From: Roseicella aerolata
Lineage (GTDB): Bacteria; Pseudomonadota; Alphaproteobacteria; Acetobacterales; Acetobacteraceae
Assembly: GCF_020523605.1 (NCBI RefSeq)
Contig: NZ_JAJAQI010000010.1
Coordinates: 62,001-126,000, forward strand
Reading direction: 5' to 3'
DNA: 64,000 nucleotides
The first letter of the stretch is position 1. The number at the start of each line of letters is the position of its first letter. Under the pieces are notes generated by a model. It saw only the letters and a program-made list of their open reading frames with translations, did not search any database and was not told where the DNA came from. Position numbers and translations under genes: made by a program. Shown here in pieces: positions 1 through 8,699 of this stretch.

Positions 1-53
1 GCATCCAGACCGCCCCCGCGCTGGCGGCGCCGGCCGATGGCCATCTACCGAAG

Positions 54-126
54 CGGGGGGGCGCTGCCCCCTCGCGCTCCCCCGCCGGAGGTCAGGCGAC
101 CCCTGGACCGGCCCGGGTCCGCCCCC
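54..126. repeat. Terminator-like hairpin with conserved tail, copy 1
   Basis: A G-run/C-run hairpin (arms about 57-62 and 66-71) is followed by a GC-rich tail. Nearly the same arrangement occurs at 58271-58344. Both copies lie just 3' of a minus-strand gene in the same relative orientation, here 1 base beyond the stop of the MotA-like gene. It probably acts as a transcription terminator and belongs to a dispersed family. There is no T-run, so factor-independent termination is not assured. Confidence 0.6.
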
Positions 127-127
127 A

Positions 128-1276
128 TCAGCGCGGGGCCTCCTCGGCCAGCGCCGCGATGGTCCGCGCCACCAGCTTGATCTCGCTGCGCAGCTCGGCG
201 GTGGACTGGGCGCGGCCGTTGACCAGCTCCTCCAACAGGCGCGAGAGATAGATCTCGGTGTTGCGGAGATGGCCGCGGACCACCTCATCCGCCGCCGGCG
301 CGGCCTGCGCATCGGCCAGGCGCTGCAGGACGGGGCCGAGCGCCGCCTGCTGCTCCGCCACCCGCAGCATCAGCGTCTGGCTGGCGCGGATCTGGTCGGT
401 CAGCACCGAGAGCCGCTCGGTCAGCGTCATCATGGCCTGGCTGGTCTGCGCCCGGCCTTCCTCGCCGCGCGCCAGGATGCGCTGCAACTGCTCCAGGTTC
501 TCCGCCGTCTGCTCCAGCAGCGCCTGGACATAGGCCGGGACGCTGCCGCCGCCCTCGCCGCCCACATCCCCCAGCACGCCGGAGGAGAGCCGGGTGATCC
601 CGGCCAGCCATTCCTCCAGCTCGTTGTAGAAGCGGTTCTGCGCCTGCCCCGCCGTCAGGTCGAGGAAGCCCAGCACCAGCGCGCCCGCCAGGCCGAGCAT
701 GGAGGTGGAGAAGGCCGTGCTCATGCCCGTCAGCGGCTGCGCCAGCCCGGTCTTCAACTGGTTGAAGAGCTGGTTCAGGTCGCCCGAACCCACCGACATG
801 CCGCCGATCACCTCGGAGACCGAGCCGATGGTCAGCAGCAACCCCCAGAAGGTGCCGAGCAGGCCGAGGAAGATCAGCAGCCCGGTCATGTAGCGCGACA
901 GCTCGCGGCTTTCGTCGAGGCGCGAGGTGATGCCGTCCAGCACGCTCCGCATCGCCGGCGCCGAGAGGCTCAGCCGGTCCGACCGCCGCGCCGCGAACAT
1001 GCTCGCCATCGGGCCCAGCAGCCGCGGCGCCGGCATGGCCGGGGCGCCGAGGCGGGGGCTGCGGAAATGCTCCAGCCAGTCGACCTCCGGCCGCAGCATC
1101 AGCACCTGCCGCAGGTTCCAGATGATGCCGATCCCCAGCACGCCGAGGATGAGGCCGTTCAGCACCGGGTTGCTGGCGAAGGCGTTCGCCAGCTCGGTCC
1201 CCAGCAGCGCCGCCACCAGCACCACCACGGCCAGGAAGCCGAGCATCCGCCAGAGATATCGAAGGGGAGGGGTCAT
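128..1276 (-). CDS. MotA/TolQ/ExbB-like proton-channel family membrane protein
   Basis: A predicted inner-membrane protein of 382 residues. Two hydrophobic segments lie near the N-terminus (about residues 6-50), and a further pair around residues 130-205 contains the glycine-rich GLLGTFWGLLLTIG helix typical of the MotA/TolQ/ExbB family. A long C-terminal cytoplasmic coiled-coil region follows. Proteins of this type pair with an OmpA-like peptidoglycan-binding partner, and such a gene lies directly upstream (1308-1868). The function is probably proton-driven force transfer to the envelope rather than flagellar rotation, since no motor genes flank it. The ATG at 1276 leaves a 31-base gap to the upstream gene; an in-frame ATG at 1354 would overlap it by 47 bases. 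Confidence 0.75.
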   Translation of the reverse strand: MTPPLRYLWRMLGFLAVVVLVAALLGTELANAFASNPVLNGLILGVLGIGIIWNLRQVLMLRPEVDWLEHFRSPRLGAPAMPAPRLLGPMASMFAARRSDRLSLSAPAMRSVLDGITSRLDESRELSRYMTGLLIFLGLLGTFWGLLLTIGSVSEVIGGMSVGSGDLNQLFNQLKTGLAQPLTGMSTAFSTSMLGLAGALVLGFLDLTAGQAQNRFYNELEEWLAGITRLSSGVLGDVGGEGGGSVPAYVQALLEQTAENLEQLQRILARGEEGRAQTSQAMMTLTERLSVLTDQIRASQTLMLRVAEQQAALGPVLQRLADAQAAPAADEVVRGHLRNTEIYLSRLLEELVNGRAQSTAELRSEIKLVARTIAALAEEAPR

Positions 1277-1307
1277 CGGCCGAAGCTCATCCGGTCTGGG
1301 GGGCGCG

Positions 1308-1868
1308 TCACGGCGCGGCGCGCCGGAGGCCCGGCGGCTGGACATCGACGGCATCCGTCGCGTCCCCGGTCCGGCCCAGCGGGCGGATATCGATGCGGGT
1401 CGCGGGCAGGCCGCCGGCCACCAGCGCCTCCTTCACCGCCACGCCGCGCGCCAGGCTGAGGCGGCGGGCGGCGGAGATGTCGGCCGGGCCGCTGGCCTGG
1501 GCCAGCAGCACCACGCGCCCCTCCGGCCCGGCGGCCAGGCGCCGGCCCAGCTCGGCCAGCGCCGGCTCGGCGGTGCGGGGCGGCGCTTCCGCCCCCGGCG
1601 AGAAGCGGAGCCGCCAGGCGCCCTCCGGCAGCGCTTCCATTCCCGGCGGCAGGGCGAAGGGCCGCGCGGCGGCCACAGGCGCGGCGGGCGGCGGGGCAGG
1701 GGGCGGACGGACGGAGAGATCGACCGGGGCGGGCGGGGCGGGCGCGGGCTCGGCCGGGATGGGACCATCCTCCGGCCGCGCGTCAGCGGTCTGGGCCGGC
1801 ACCTGGCCGGCCAGCAGCAACGCCCCCAAGAGAAACAGCCCCGGCCGCAGGGCCGCCCGGACTGGCAT
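1308..1868 (-). CDS. OmpA-like envelope protein, partner of the MotA-like protein
   Basis: 186 residues. The N-terminus MPVRAALRPGLFLLGALLLA is a signal peptide ending near PAQT. A proline/alanine-rich linker (about residues 25-70) and a short C-terminal alpha/beta domain follow, with the OmpA-like pattern ISAARRLSLARGVAVKEALV...RIDIRPLG. OmpA-like domains bind peptidoglycan and anchor MotA/TolQ-type complexes. The gene sits immediately upstream of the MotA-like gene in the same orientation, so they are probably one operon. The domain is divergent, so the OmpA assignment rests partly on context. Confidence 0.65.
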   Translation of the reverse strand: MPVRAALRPGLFLLGALLLAGQVPAQTADARPEDGPIPAEPAPAPPAPVDLSVRPPPAPPPAAPVAAARPFALPPGMEALPEGAWRLRFSPGAEAPPRTAEPALAELGRRLAAGPEGRVVLLAQASGPADISAARRLSLARGVAVKEALVAGGLPATRIDIRPLGRTGDATDAVDVQPPGLRRAAP

Positions 1869-2055
1869 GATGCCCGACACCCTGGATTCGGCCCCCAATT
1901 CCTTGCCCGGCAAGGGTAGGCGATATGGGGGGGCTTGGAAACTCGCAGCCCGCGGCGGTGGAGCCGGCGGGATCAGCCGGCCCGGCAAGGGCCGCGGCCG
2001 GCGGATCACCGTAGCGAAGGCGCGGGGCGTTCGCGGCCTGGTACTACAGGCGGGC

Positions 2056-2096
2056 GAATTGGCGTTCAGTTTTGAACGCGATCCGCTGTAGGTCGC
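2056..2096. repeat. Dispersed short palindrome, copy 1
   Basis: Inside the 305-base gap between the OmpA-like gene and suhB. A 7-bp inverted repeat, GCGTTCA (2062-2068) and TGAACGC (2073-2079), is followed by GATCCGCTGTAGG. A related sequence with the same order lies at 19225-19260. Nothing else in the gap 1869-2173 looks like a gene. Confidence 0.5.
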
Positions 2097-2173
2097 CCGG
2101 GGCATCGGCGGAGGACGGGCCGACGCAGGGCGGCAGGCTGGGCCGGATGCCGCGCGGCGCACCCGGCCGGGCG

Positions 2174-3043
2174 TCAGCCCGCGGCGGGCGGGACCTCGGC
2201 GGTGCGGCTGCGGGCAGCGCCGGCGGCGGCGATGCCTTCCTGCACCACCTCCCGCAGCTTCGGCTGCAGGTTGGGATTGCCGGCGACGATGTTGCCCTCT
2301 GCATAGGGGTCGCCGCCCTCGGGGTCCGTCGCGAAGCCCCCGGCCTCCTTCACCATGATCAGGCCGGCGGCCATGTCCCACTTCTTGATGCCGAGCTCCC
2401 AATAGCCGTCGTAGCGGCCGGCCGCGGTCCAGGCGAGGTCCAGCGCCGCCGAGCCGAAGCGCCGCACCCCGGCCACCTGCGGCATGAGCCGCGCGAGGGT
2501 CTGGGTGAACTCCGCCTTGCGCGGCACGCCGGCGAAGGGGATGCCCGTCGCAAACAGCGCCTCTTTCATGTCCTTGCGGCCGGAGACGCGTAGCCGCCGG
2601 TCGTTCAGGAAGGCGCCGACGCCCTTCTCCGCCCAGAACATCTCATCGGCCGCCGGATTGTAGATGACGCCGGCCATGATCTCGGACCTGTCGGCATCGA
2701 TCCGCTTCTCGATCCCGACGCTGACGCACCAGTGCGGGATGCCGTGCAGGAAGTTGCTGGTGCCGTCCAGCGGATCGACCACCCAGCGCCATTCCCAGTC
2801 GGCGGCGCCGTGGCTGCCGCTTTCCTCCATCAGGAAGGCGAAATTCGGCCGGGCGCGGGAGAGTTCGGCGCGCAGCGTCTCCTCCGCCCGGATGTCGGCC
2901 GCGGAGACGAAATCGCCCGGGCCCTTCACCGAGACCTGGAGCTGCTCGACCTCCCCGAAATCGCGGAGGAGCCGCTTGCCGGCCTTCTGCACGGCATTGA
3001 CGACGACGTTGAGGGCAGGGGAGAGGCGGGGGGAGGAGGCCAT
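2174..3043 (-). CDS. suhB: Inositol monophosphatase family protein (SuhB-type)
   Basis: 289 residues, slightly longer than the usual 260-270. It carries the family metal-binding motifs: EE at about 73-74, DPLDGT at about 90-95, and a C-terminal GIKKWDMAAG block supplying the third aspartate. The family hydrolyses inositol-1-phosphate and related phosphomonoesters with Mg2+; SuhB of enterobacteria also binds the transcription machinery. It begins 164 bases downstream of efp, same strand. The substrate cannot be read from the sequence; a histidinol-phosphatase or other phosphatase role is possible. Confidence 0.88.
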   Translation of the reverse strand: MASSPRLSPALNVVVNAVQKAGKRLLRDFGEVEQLQVSVKGPGDFVSAADIRAEETLRAELSRARPNFAFLMEESGSHGAADWEWRWVVDPLDGTSNFLHGIPHWCVSVGIEKRIDADRSEIMAGVIYNPAADEMFWAEKGVGAFLNDRRLRVSGRKDMKEALFATGIPFAGVPRKAEFTQTLARLMPQVAGVRRFGSAALDLAWTAAGRYDGYWELGIKKWDMAAGLIMVKEAGGFATDPEGGDPYAEGNIVAGNPNLQPKLREVVQEGIAAAGAARSRTAEVPPAAG

Positions 3044-3207
3044 GGCGTTCCCGGCGGGTCTGGATCAGGCGAGGGGCCCGCGTGCAACGCGCGGGACGGG
3101 GCCGCGGCACGGCCCCGGGGACAGGCCGGCGGCCGGGGCCGCGGGCCGAACGGGCGCCCCGGACAGGAACCGGAGGCGCCCGCGGTCAGCGAGGCGTGGC
3201 GTGGGGC

Positions 3208-3774
3208 CTACTTCGCCCGCTCGACATAGGAGGCGTCCTCGGTCTTCACCACGATCTTGTCGCCGGCGGTGACGAAGGGCGGGACCATGGTCTTCACGCC
3301 GTTGGAGAGGATGGCCGGCTTGTAGGAGGAGGAGGCGGTCTGGCCCTTCACCACCGGGTCGGCCTCGGTCACCTCCAGCACCACCGATTCCGGCAGGGTC
3401 ATCGCCACCGGCTCGCCCTCGATCAGGCGGACATTCACGGTCATGCCTTCGACCAGGAAGGGCAGGCGGTCCCCCAGGATGTCCTTCGAGACATGCGTCT
3501 GCTCGTAGGTTTCCGGGTGCATGAGGACGAGCTGCTCGCCTTCGGCATAGGAGAAGGTGAACTCCTCATCCGCCGTCTCCAGCCGCTCCACCGTATCGGC
3601 GGTGCGCCAGCGCTGGTCCTTCTTGGCGCCGGTCTTGACGTTGCGCATCTCCACCTGGATGACGGCGGCGCCCTTCCCCGGGATCATGATGTTCTGCTTG
3701 AGGATGGTGTAGCGCTGGCCTTCGAATTCGATGACCATGCCGGCACGCATCTGGTTGGCCTGCATCTTTGCCAT
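3208..3774 (-). CDS. efp: Elongation factor P
   Basis: 188 residues, the normal EF-P length, starting at ATG 3774 (MAKMQANQMRAG). It has the KOW-like N-terminal domain with the tip motif IMIPGKGAAV, in which Lys34 is the position modified by beta-lysylation in many bacteria, then two OB domains ending in DKIVVKTEDASYVERAK. EF-P enters stalled ribosomes and relieves arrest at polyproline stretches. Many proteins in this window are proline-rich. No EpmA or EpmB modification gene is visible nearby. Confidence 0.95.
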   Translation of the reverse strand: MAKMQANQMRAGMVIEFEGQRYTILKQNIMIPGKGAAVIQVEMRNVKTGAKKDQRWRTADTVERLETADEEFTFSYAEGEQLVLMHPETYEQTHVSKDILGDRLPFLVEGMTVNVRLIEGEPVAMTLPESVVLEVTEADPVVKGQTASSSYKPAILSNGVKTMVPPFVTAGDKIVVKTEDASYVERAK

Positions 3775-3895
3775 GGGTGGGCGACCTGTCCGGGTGGTTG
3801 GGAATGAGCGGGCACGCGCCGGGCCCGGTGGGCGCAGCGTGGGCGAAGGGGGCGGGTTGTAGGGGAAGGGGGGCGGGGAGGGAAGGGGGCGAGGC

Positions 3896-3976
3896 TCAGG
3901 CGCCGAGGCGCAGGCTGCGGATCGCCTTGTCGCCCAGCAGGTTCCGGGATTTGGGGTACCGCGAACCGCAGGCCAT
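3896..3976 (-). CDS. Candidate 26-residue small protein upstream of efp
   Basis: ATG at 3976 opens a 26-codon frame encoding a basic peptide with the stretch RYPKSRNLLGDKAIRSLR and ending LRLGA. About 23 of 25 sense codons after the ATG end in G or C, the bias of true genes here, and there are no rare codons. It ends about 120 bases before the efp start, same strand. The ribosome-binding site is weak (AGG 9-10 bases upstream), and AT-rich sequence at about 4007-4016 could be a -10 region. I do not recognise a family. It could also be the tail of a decayed gene. Confidence 0.35.
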   Translation of the reverse strand: MACGSRYPKSRNLLGDKAIRSLRLGA

Positions 3977-4782
3977 GCGCTGCGCCTGATCCGCAGGTCG
4001 GCATATTTTTCGCGTGCCCACCGCAGGCATGCGGCCCTCATCATGGCCGGCAGCCATTCGTGACGTGTCGAAGGATGTCTCGCAAGGCTACCATCCTGGC
4101 GCGGAGCGAGGTCATTCCGAGAGTGTGATGTACCGGCAGCCGCTCAACCTCCCTGGGCGGAATGTTCTTTGCCTGGCTGGAACGCCAGGACCTGCGATAC
4201 GAACTCGTCAGGGCCAGCCACGCGCCATGGTCCGCGCCACCCAGCGCCACGACCGCGTCGTCACCAACCCGGGCTGGAGGCGAATGTCACCGTTCCGGTC
4301 CTCGGCATCACCCTCCCGCTTGCCGGGATCTATGAGGGCCTGAGCTTCCGGTCCCAGCCCCACCTGGTCCCGTCCACCGAAGGTCCGCCCACGGCCTGAT
4401 CGCCTTTCGGCTTCATCTCCGCGCGAGCCTCCGGAACCCGGCCGCATCGCCCGTGGCATGATCGCCTCAGCGCCGCGTCATTCGGTGGCATGGGGGACCC
4501 CGCAGCGCGCCGGAACGAATCTTGCGCGGGCATGATTGCCTTCCACGATGCCGCCGCGCGCTCCCGCCGCTATCCACAGGCGCAACTGCGACGCAAGCCG
4601 GAACGGTCCGCGTCCCGTGCCGCTCATGCTGCACCGCCACACGCCGTGCGTGAGTTTCCCTTCGGATCGCACCAGGAACCATCTCTCTTCCGCTCCCCAA
4701 GCGACCCGGTCTGAAGTATCATCCCCGCCATGGGGCGCCCTCTGGCCCCTGGAACCGCTGACCAAAAAAGCGAGTGCTTGGG
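3977..4782. other. Gene-poor region, no recognised gene
   Basis: About 800 bases with lower G+C and weaker codon bias than the flanks. Several short frames are open on both strands, but none has the local third-position bias over its length or a recognisable domain. A frame at about 4280-4399 reads VTVPVLGITLPLAGIYEGLS and might be a gene remnant. I cannot name a source. Confidence 0.4.
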
Positions 4783-4794
4783 ATGGAACGTATC

Positions 4795-5190
4795 ATGAGC
4801 CTGCCGGGCATCCGCCCGTTGGCCTTGCCACGCCTGCCGGCCGATTTCTTCGCTGCCCCCCGCGATCCGGCCGCACCCCAGCCCCTGCGCCTGGACTGGC
4901 ACCGCCGCGGCCCCGGCTTCCGGCTGCAGGGCGATGCCGCCCTGCAGCAGGCCTTCCGCGCCGCCCTCGCCGATTATGACGCGGCCGAGGCGGCGGCGGC
5001 CCGCGCCCGCCTCTCCGGCGATATCCGCGGCTTCTTCGCCGCGATGACGGAGACCCACCGCTGCTACGCGGCGCTGGAGGGATTCGACCTGCCGGCCGCC
5101 GACCTGGCCCGCCTGCTGGCCCAGTCCCGCCGCCGCGCGAGGGAGGCCGCGCGCCGCGAGCGCCGCGCCCCGGTGGCCGAGGCGGCCTGA
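4795..5190 (+). CDS. Hypothetical protein
   Basis: 131 residues from ATG 4795, with GGATGGAA as a loose ribosome-binding site; ATG 4783 and GTG 4774 are in frame and possible. Codon bias is strong throughout, so it is probably a real gene. The product is soluble and mostly helical: a proline-rich N-terminus, then an alanine-rich stretch (about residues 55-75) and an arginine-rich tail (RRRAREAARRERR). There are no membrane segments, cysteine motifs or known domain. A strong hairpin follows the stop, and no partner gene is adjacent. Confidence 0.55.
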   Translation: MSLPGIRPLALPRLPADFFAAPRDPAAPQPLRLDWHRRGPGFRLQGDAALQQAFRAALADYDAAEAAAARARLSGDIRGFFAAMTETHRCYAALEGFDLPAADLARLLAQSRRRAREAARRERRAPVAEAA

Positions 5191-5200
5191 GCCACCCTCC

Positions 5201-5229
5201 GCCAGGCCGGGCCTCCGGCCCGGCCTGGC
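5201..5229 (+). terminator. Perfect 13-bp hairpin after the hypothetical gene
   Basis: GCCAGGCCGGGCC (5201-5213), a TCC loop, and its exact complement (5217-5229), beginning 10 bases after the stop at 5190. This is the only gene end nearby, so a terminator is the likely role. There is no T-run. Confidence 0.65.
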
Positions 5230-5357
5230 GTCCCGCCTGGCTGGCGCGCCTGCCGCCGGGCGGACTGCCGGGGCATCCGGTGCCGCATGGCCCCGGCCGC
5301 AACCTTCCCGCGAAGACCGCCCTGGCCCGCCGCCTGCGCCGCGCCCGGCCAATCTCA

Positions 5358-5412
5358 TTGCCGCAGCGATCTTGTTCGTGCTATGTTCGCATCACCGGCA
5401 AGGAGACCGGCG
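5358..5412 (+). promoter_or_regulatory. LexA-type (SOS) promoter candidate with ribosome-binding site
   Basis: GTTC (5374-5377), seven bases, GTTC (5385-5388) matches the alphaproteobacterial LexA box GTTC-N7-GTTC. It overlaps the -10 of a plausible sigma-70 promoter: TTGCCG (5358-5363), an 18-base spacer, TATGTT (5382-5387). AAGGAG (5400-5405) then sits 7 bases before an ATG at 5413. The elements are in correct order and spacing for a repressible plus-strand unit, but no recognisable SOS gene follows. Confidence 0.5.
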
Positions 5413-5706
5413 ATGCCCCAGGCGCCCCGCTTCCTTCATCCTTCCTCGAAGGGAGCCCGCGCCGCCGGGGATCTGTTCGAAGCCGCTCGCGCCCGCGCGC
5501 TCTGCCGCTTTTCCGCCACGATCCGCCCCGGAGCTTTGTCCGAAACCGCGCGGTGCGCGCCTTGTCGCCGCAAGCTCATGGATCCCAACGGCCCTTCAGC
5601 CCTTGGCGGGGCGGCCAGAAGGGGCAGGGACACCCCATCACCGCGCATCGCGCGATCGGGACCCCGCAGCGCCCTTCCAAACCCCCGGGCCGGCGACGCC
5701 GGCAGC
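5413..5706 (+). other. Unidentified sequence after the LexA-type promoter
   Basis: From ATG 5413 the frame encodes MPQAPRFLHPSSKGARAAGD and stays open into the antisense of serA, where it is certainly not a gene. Its first roughly 90 codons have weaker codon bias than real genes here. It may be a truncated or decayed SOS gene; I see no match to imuA, imuB, dnaE2, lexA or recA. Confidence 0.3.
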
Positions 5707-6954
5707 CTATTCCCGCTCGTAGATCAGCCGCGCCCGCACGGTCCCGGGCAGCGCGCGCAGCTCGCCGAGGATCGCCTCCGCCTGGTCCCGGGCCTCGACG
5801 CTCTCCACCACCACGTAACCGAGCTCGCCGAAGGTCTGGTAGTACTGCGCCGCAATGTTGAGGCCCCGCCGGCCGAAGGCTTCGTTGATGCGGGAGAGGA
5901 CGCCGGGCGCGTCCCGGTGCACATGGGTCCAGCGCGCGCCGGTCGGCCGGGCCGGCAACTGCACCTGCGGGAAGTTCACCGCCCCCATGGTGGCGCCGGT
6001 GTCGCTGTACTCGATCAGCTTGCGCGCCACTTCCTGGCCGATGCGGGACTGCGCCTCCTGCGTGCTGCCGCCGATATGCGGGGTCAGGATGACGTTGGGC
6101 AGGCCCTGGACGGGGCTCGCGAAGACCTCGCCGTTCCGCGCCGGCTCCTCCGGGAAGACATCGGCGGCGAAGCCCAGCAGGTGGCGGCTGCGCAGCGCCG
6201 CCGCCGCCGCCGCCAGGTCCACCAGCGTGCCGCGGGCGTTGTTGATCAGGATGCTGCCGGGCTTCATGGCGGCGATCTCGGCCGGGCCGATCATGCCGAT
6301 GGTCTCCGGCGTCTCCGGCACGTGCAGCGTCACGATATCGGCCTCGGCCAGCAGCTCGCCGAGCGAGGCGCAGGGCCGGGCATTGCCGTGCGGCAGCTTG
6401 GTGGTGTGGTCCCAGTAGATCACCCGCATGCCGAAGGCCTCGGCGAGGACCGAGAGCTGGCTGCCGATATTGCCGTAGCCGACGATGCCCAGGCACCGGC
6501 CGCGCACCTCGTAGCTGCCCTCGGCCGATTTGTCCCAGCCGCCCTTATGGGCGGAGCGGGAGCGGTCCGGGATGCCGCGGAGCAGCATCACCACCTCGCC
6601 CATGGTCAGTTCGGCGACGGAGCGGGTGTTGGAGAAGGGGGCGTTGAAGACCGGGATACCGCGCAGCCGGGTGGTGTCCAGGTCCACCTGGTTGGTGCCG
6701 ATGCAGAAGCATCCCACCGCGATCAGCCGGTCGGCCGCTGCCAGCGCCTCCCCCCTGAGCTGGGTGCGGGAGCGGATGCCGAGCATGTGGACACCCTGCA
6801 GCGCCTCGGCCAGGGCGGCGCCGTCCAGGGCCTTGGTCAGGCGGGTCACGGTCTGGTAGCCCGCCGCGCTCAGCAGCTCGACGGCGCTGTCGGAAATCCC
6901 CTCCAGCAGCAGGACGCGGATGCGGTCCTTGGGGAGGGAGATGCGGTCGGACAT
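5707..6954 (-). CDS. serA: D-3-phosphoglycerate dehydrogenase
   Basis: 415 residues, close to the E. coli-type enzyme (410). It oxidises 3-phosphoglycerate to 3-phosphohydroxypyruvate, the first step of serine synthesis. The NAD-binding motif GYGNIG is at 160-165. The catalytic residues are Arg241 (NNARG), Glu270 (PEEP) and His293 (PHIGGST). A C-terminal ACT domain (from about 345) suggests feedback control by serine, as in the E. coli enzyme. It is transcribed alone; 204 bases separate its start from the methyltransferase stop upstream. Confidence 0.95.
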   Translation of the reverse strand: MSDRISLPKDRIRVLLLEGISDSAVELLSAAGYQTVTRLTKALDGAALAEALQGVHMLGIRSRTQLRGEALAAADRLIAVGCFCIGTNQVDLDTTRLRGIPVFNAPFSNTRSVAELTMGEVVMLLRGIPDRSRSAHKGGWDKSAEGSYEVRGRCLGIVGYGNIGSQLSVLAEAFGMRVIYWDHTTKLPHGNARPCASLGELLAEADIVTLHVPETPETIGMIGPAEIAAMKPGSILINNARGTLVDLAAAAAALRSRHLLGFAADVFPEEPARNGEVFASPVQGLPNVILTPHIGGSTQEAQSRIGQEVARKLIEYSDTGATMGAVNFPQVQLPARPTGARWTHVHRDAPGVLSRINEAFGRRGLNIAAQYYQTFGELGYVVVESVEARDQAEAILGELRALPGTVRARLIYERE

Positions 6955-7158
6955 GGTGTGCTCCGGGGGGCGGCGGGGGGCCGAGAGCGCGGGTGTCTAG
7001 TCCCGATCGGGCGCTGGCGGAAGCGTGAGTTGGCGCAGGGCGGGTTTGCGGCGGGCGGGAGGGCGCGGGTCTTGCTGGTCTTGCTCCGGTGGCGCCGCTG
7101 GGGCGGTGGAACTGCCGTTGCGCCCCTTGGGACACCCCCTCCGGTGCGGCGCGGCGGT

Positions 7159-8025
7159 TCAGCCCGGTGCCGGGCCGGGGCGGGGCGGCAGGTCCCGGGT
7201 GCGGTAGCGCGCCACCGCCTGCCCCTCCGGCACCTTCTGGAAGACCAGGAAGTAGCTGTGGTTCTTCCGGGCATGCACCTGCCGCAGCAGGCGCGCCACG
7301 CCCGGTCGGTTTGGCCGGACCAGGACGAAGAGATCACGGGCATAGAAGCCGAGCTCAGCCAGCCCGGTCACGATCTGGACATGGGTGAGTTCCTGCCGGT
7401 TGGCGCTGACCTCGTCCTGACATTTGACGATGAGGATGCCGTGGTCGCGCAGCACCCGCCGCGCCTCCTTCGCCGCATCCAGGTAGAGGTCGAGCACCGC
7501 CTGGTGCCAGCGCCCGCCGCCGGGCGCCTCGCGCCCGCCGCCCGAGGCATAGTAGTCGCGCAGCGCCACATGGCTGCCGAGGCCGCCGCGGGTCTCGGCC
7601 TTCGGGCGCAGCAGCCCCTCCATATAGGGCGGGTCGAGCACCAGGGCGTCGATCGCGCCGGTGGCATAGGGCAGGGCGCGGCAATCCGTGCCGGTGGCGA
7701 GGTCCGAGGGCAGGACCCGGTAGCGGCCGGGCGGCACCTGCCGCCAGAAGACGCCCTGGCCAAAGGTGACGTCCGCCACCACCGCGCCGTCGGGCACGTG
7801 CAGGGCCAGGATCTGCGGGAAAAGCTCGGCATTGCCGCCGGCATGGGCGGAGAGGATGACATCGGCCGTCGCCGTGCCGCCCTGCACGCGCCGGGCCCGG
7901 GGCGGGGCGGGGTCGCCGGCCACGGCCGCGCCGGGAAGCGGCGGCGGGGCGGGGCGCGGCCGGCCGGCGGGCGGGCCGTCATCGGCGGCTTCGCCGGGCT
8001 CCGGCCCATCCTTGGGGGCGGTCAC
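7159..8025 (-). CDS. DPPY-motif nucleic-acid methyltransferase
   Basis: 288 residues from GTG 8025, which overlaps the aat stop as GTGA and so is probably translationally coupled. SAM-binding motif I ([12 protein letters not shown]) is at about 83-94 and the catalytic motif LDPPYM at about 130-135, typical of N6-adenine or N4-cytosine amino-methyltransferases. Motif I precedes motif IV. Residues 1-45 are proline- and acid-rich and probably disordered. There is no restriction endonuclease nearby, so it looks like an orphan or housekeeping methylase. The target and even DNA versus RNA are unknown. Confidence 0.75.
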   Translation of the reverse strand: MTAPKDGPEPGEAADDGPPAGRPRPAPPPLPGAAVAGDPAPPRARRVQGGTATADVILSAHAGGNAELFPQILALHVPDGAVVADVTFGQGVFWRQVPPGRYRVLPSDLATGTDCRALPYATGAIDALVLDPPYMEGLLRPKAETRGGLGSHVALRDYYASGGGREAPGGGRWHQAVLDLYLDAAKEARRVLRDHGILIVKCQDEVSANRQELTHVQIVTGLAELGFYARDLFVLVRPNRPGVARLLRQVHARKNHSYFLVFQKVPEGQAVARYRTRDLPPRPGPAPG

Positions 8026-8699
8026 GCGTCGTCCCGGCCGCCACCGCGCAGGGCGCGGATCTCGGCCTCCAGCGCGGCCGGGTCGGGGGAGGGAAGCCAA
8101 GCCGCCTGCGCCATCACCGCCTGGGCCAGGCGGCGCTTGTACTCGGCGCGGGGGATCTCATGCGCGCCGAACTGCGACAGGTGCTCGGTCAGGAACTGGC
8201 TGTCGAGCAGGGTGAAGCCGCCGAGGCGCAGCCGCGCCACGAGGTGGACGAGGGCGACCTTGGAGGCGTCGCGGGCGCGGCTGAACATGCTCTCCCCGAA
8301 GAAGGCGCTGCCGAGCACGACGCCATAGAGGCCGCCGACCAGGGCATCGCCCTGCCAGACCTCGACCGAATGGGCATGGCCCTGGCGATGGAGGGAGAGG
8401 AAGAGGAACTCGATCTCCGGGTTGATCCAGGTATCCTCCCGCCCCGGCGCCGGGGCGGCGCAGCCGGCGATGGCGCCGGCGAAATCGGCATCGGCGGTGA
8501 CGCGGTAGGGGCCGGAGAGCACGGTGCGCAGCAGGCGCTTCGGCAGGTGGAAGCCCTGGTCGAGGGGGATGACCCCCCGGCGTTCGGGATCGAGCCAGTA
8601 GAGCCGATCGCCCCGCCGGCTTTCGGCCATGGGAAAGAGCCCGGCGCGATAGGCGCGGAGCATGAGGTCCGGGGTGATGTCGATCTGCCGGCGGCTCAT
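8022..8699 (-). CDS. aat: Leucyl/phenylalanyl-tRNA-protein transferase
   Basis: 225 residues. It transfers Leu or Phe from tRNA to proteins with N-terminal Arg or Lys, marking them for ClpS/ClpAP in the N-end rule pathway. Diagnostic blocks are present: [10 protein letters not shown] and [14 protein letters not shown] near the N-terminus, [20 protein letters not shown] in the middle, and [20 protein letters not shown]. It overlaps the downstream methyltransferase start by 4 bases. Confidence 0.95.
   Translation of the reverse strand: MSRRQIDITPDLMLRAYRAGLFPMAESRRGDRLYWLDPERRGVIPLDQGFHLPKRLLRTVLSGPYRVTADADFAGAIAGCAAPAPGREDTWINPEIEFLFLSLHRQGHAHSVEVWQGDALVGGLYGVVLGSAFFGESMFSRARDASKVALVHLVARLRLGGFTLLDSQFLTEHLSQFGAHEIPRAEYKRRLAQAVMAQAAWLPSPDPAALEAEIRALRGGGRDDA

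Noticed and set aside
4041-4700. Several short open frames in the gene-poor region
   Set aside because: None shows the genome's third-position bias along its length, a good ribosome-binding site, or a recognisable domain.
5287-8328. Plus-strand open frame of over 1000 codons
   Set aside because: Antisense to serA and the methyltransferase gene, whose domains and catalytic motifs are complete; the frame is open because of the high G+C codon pattern.
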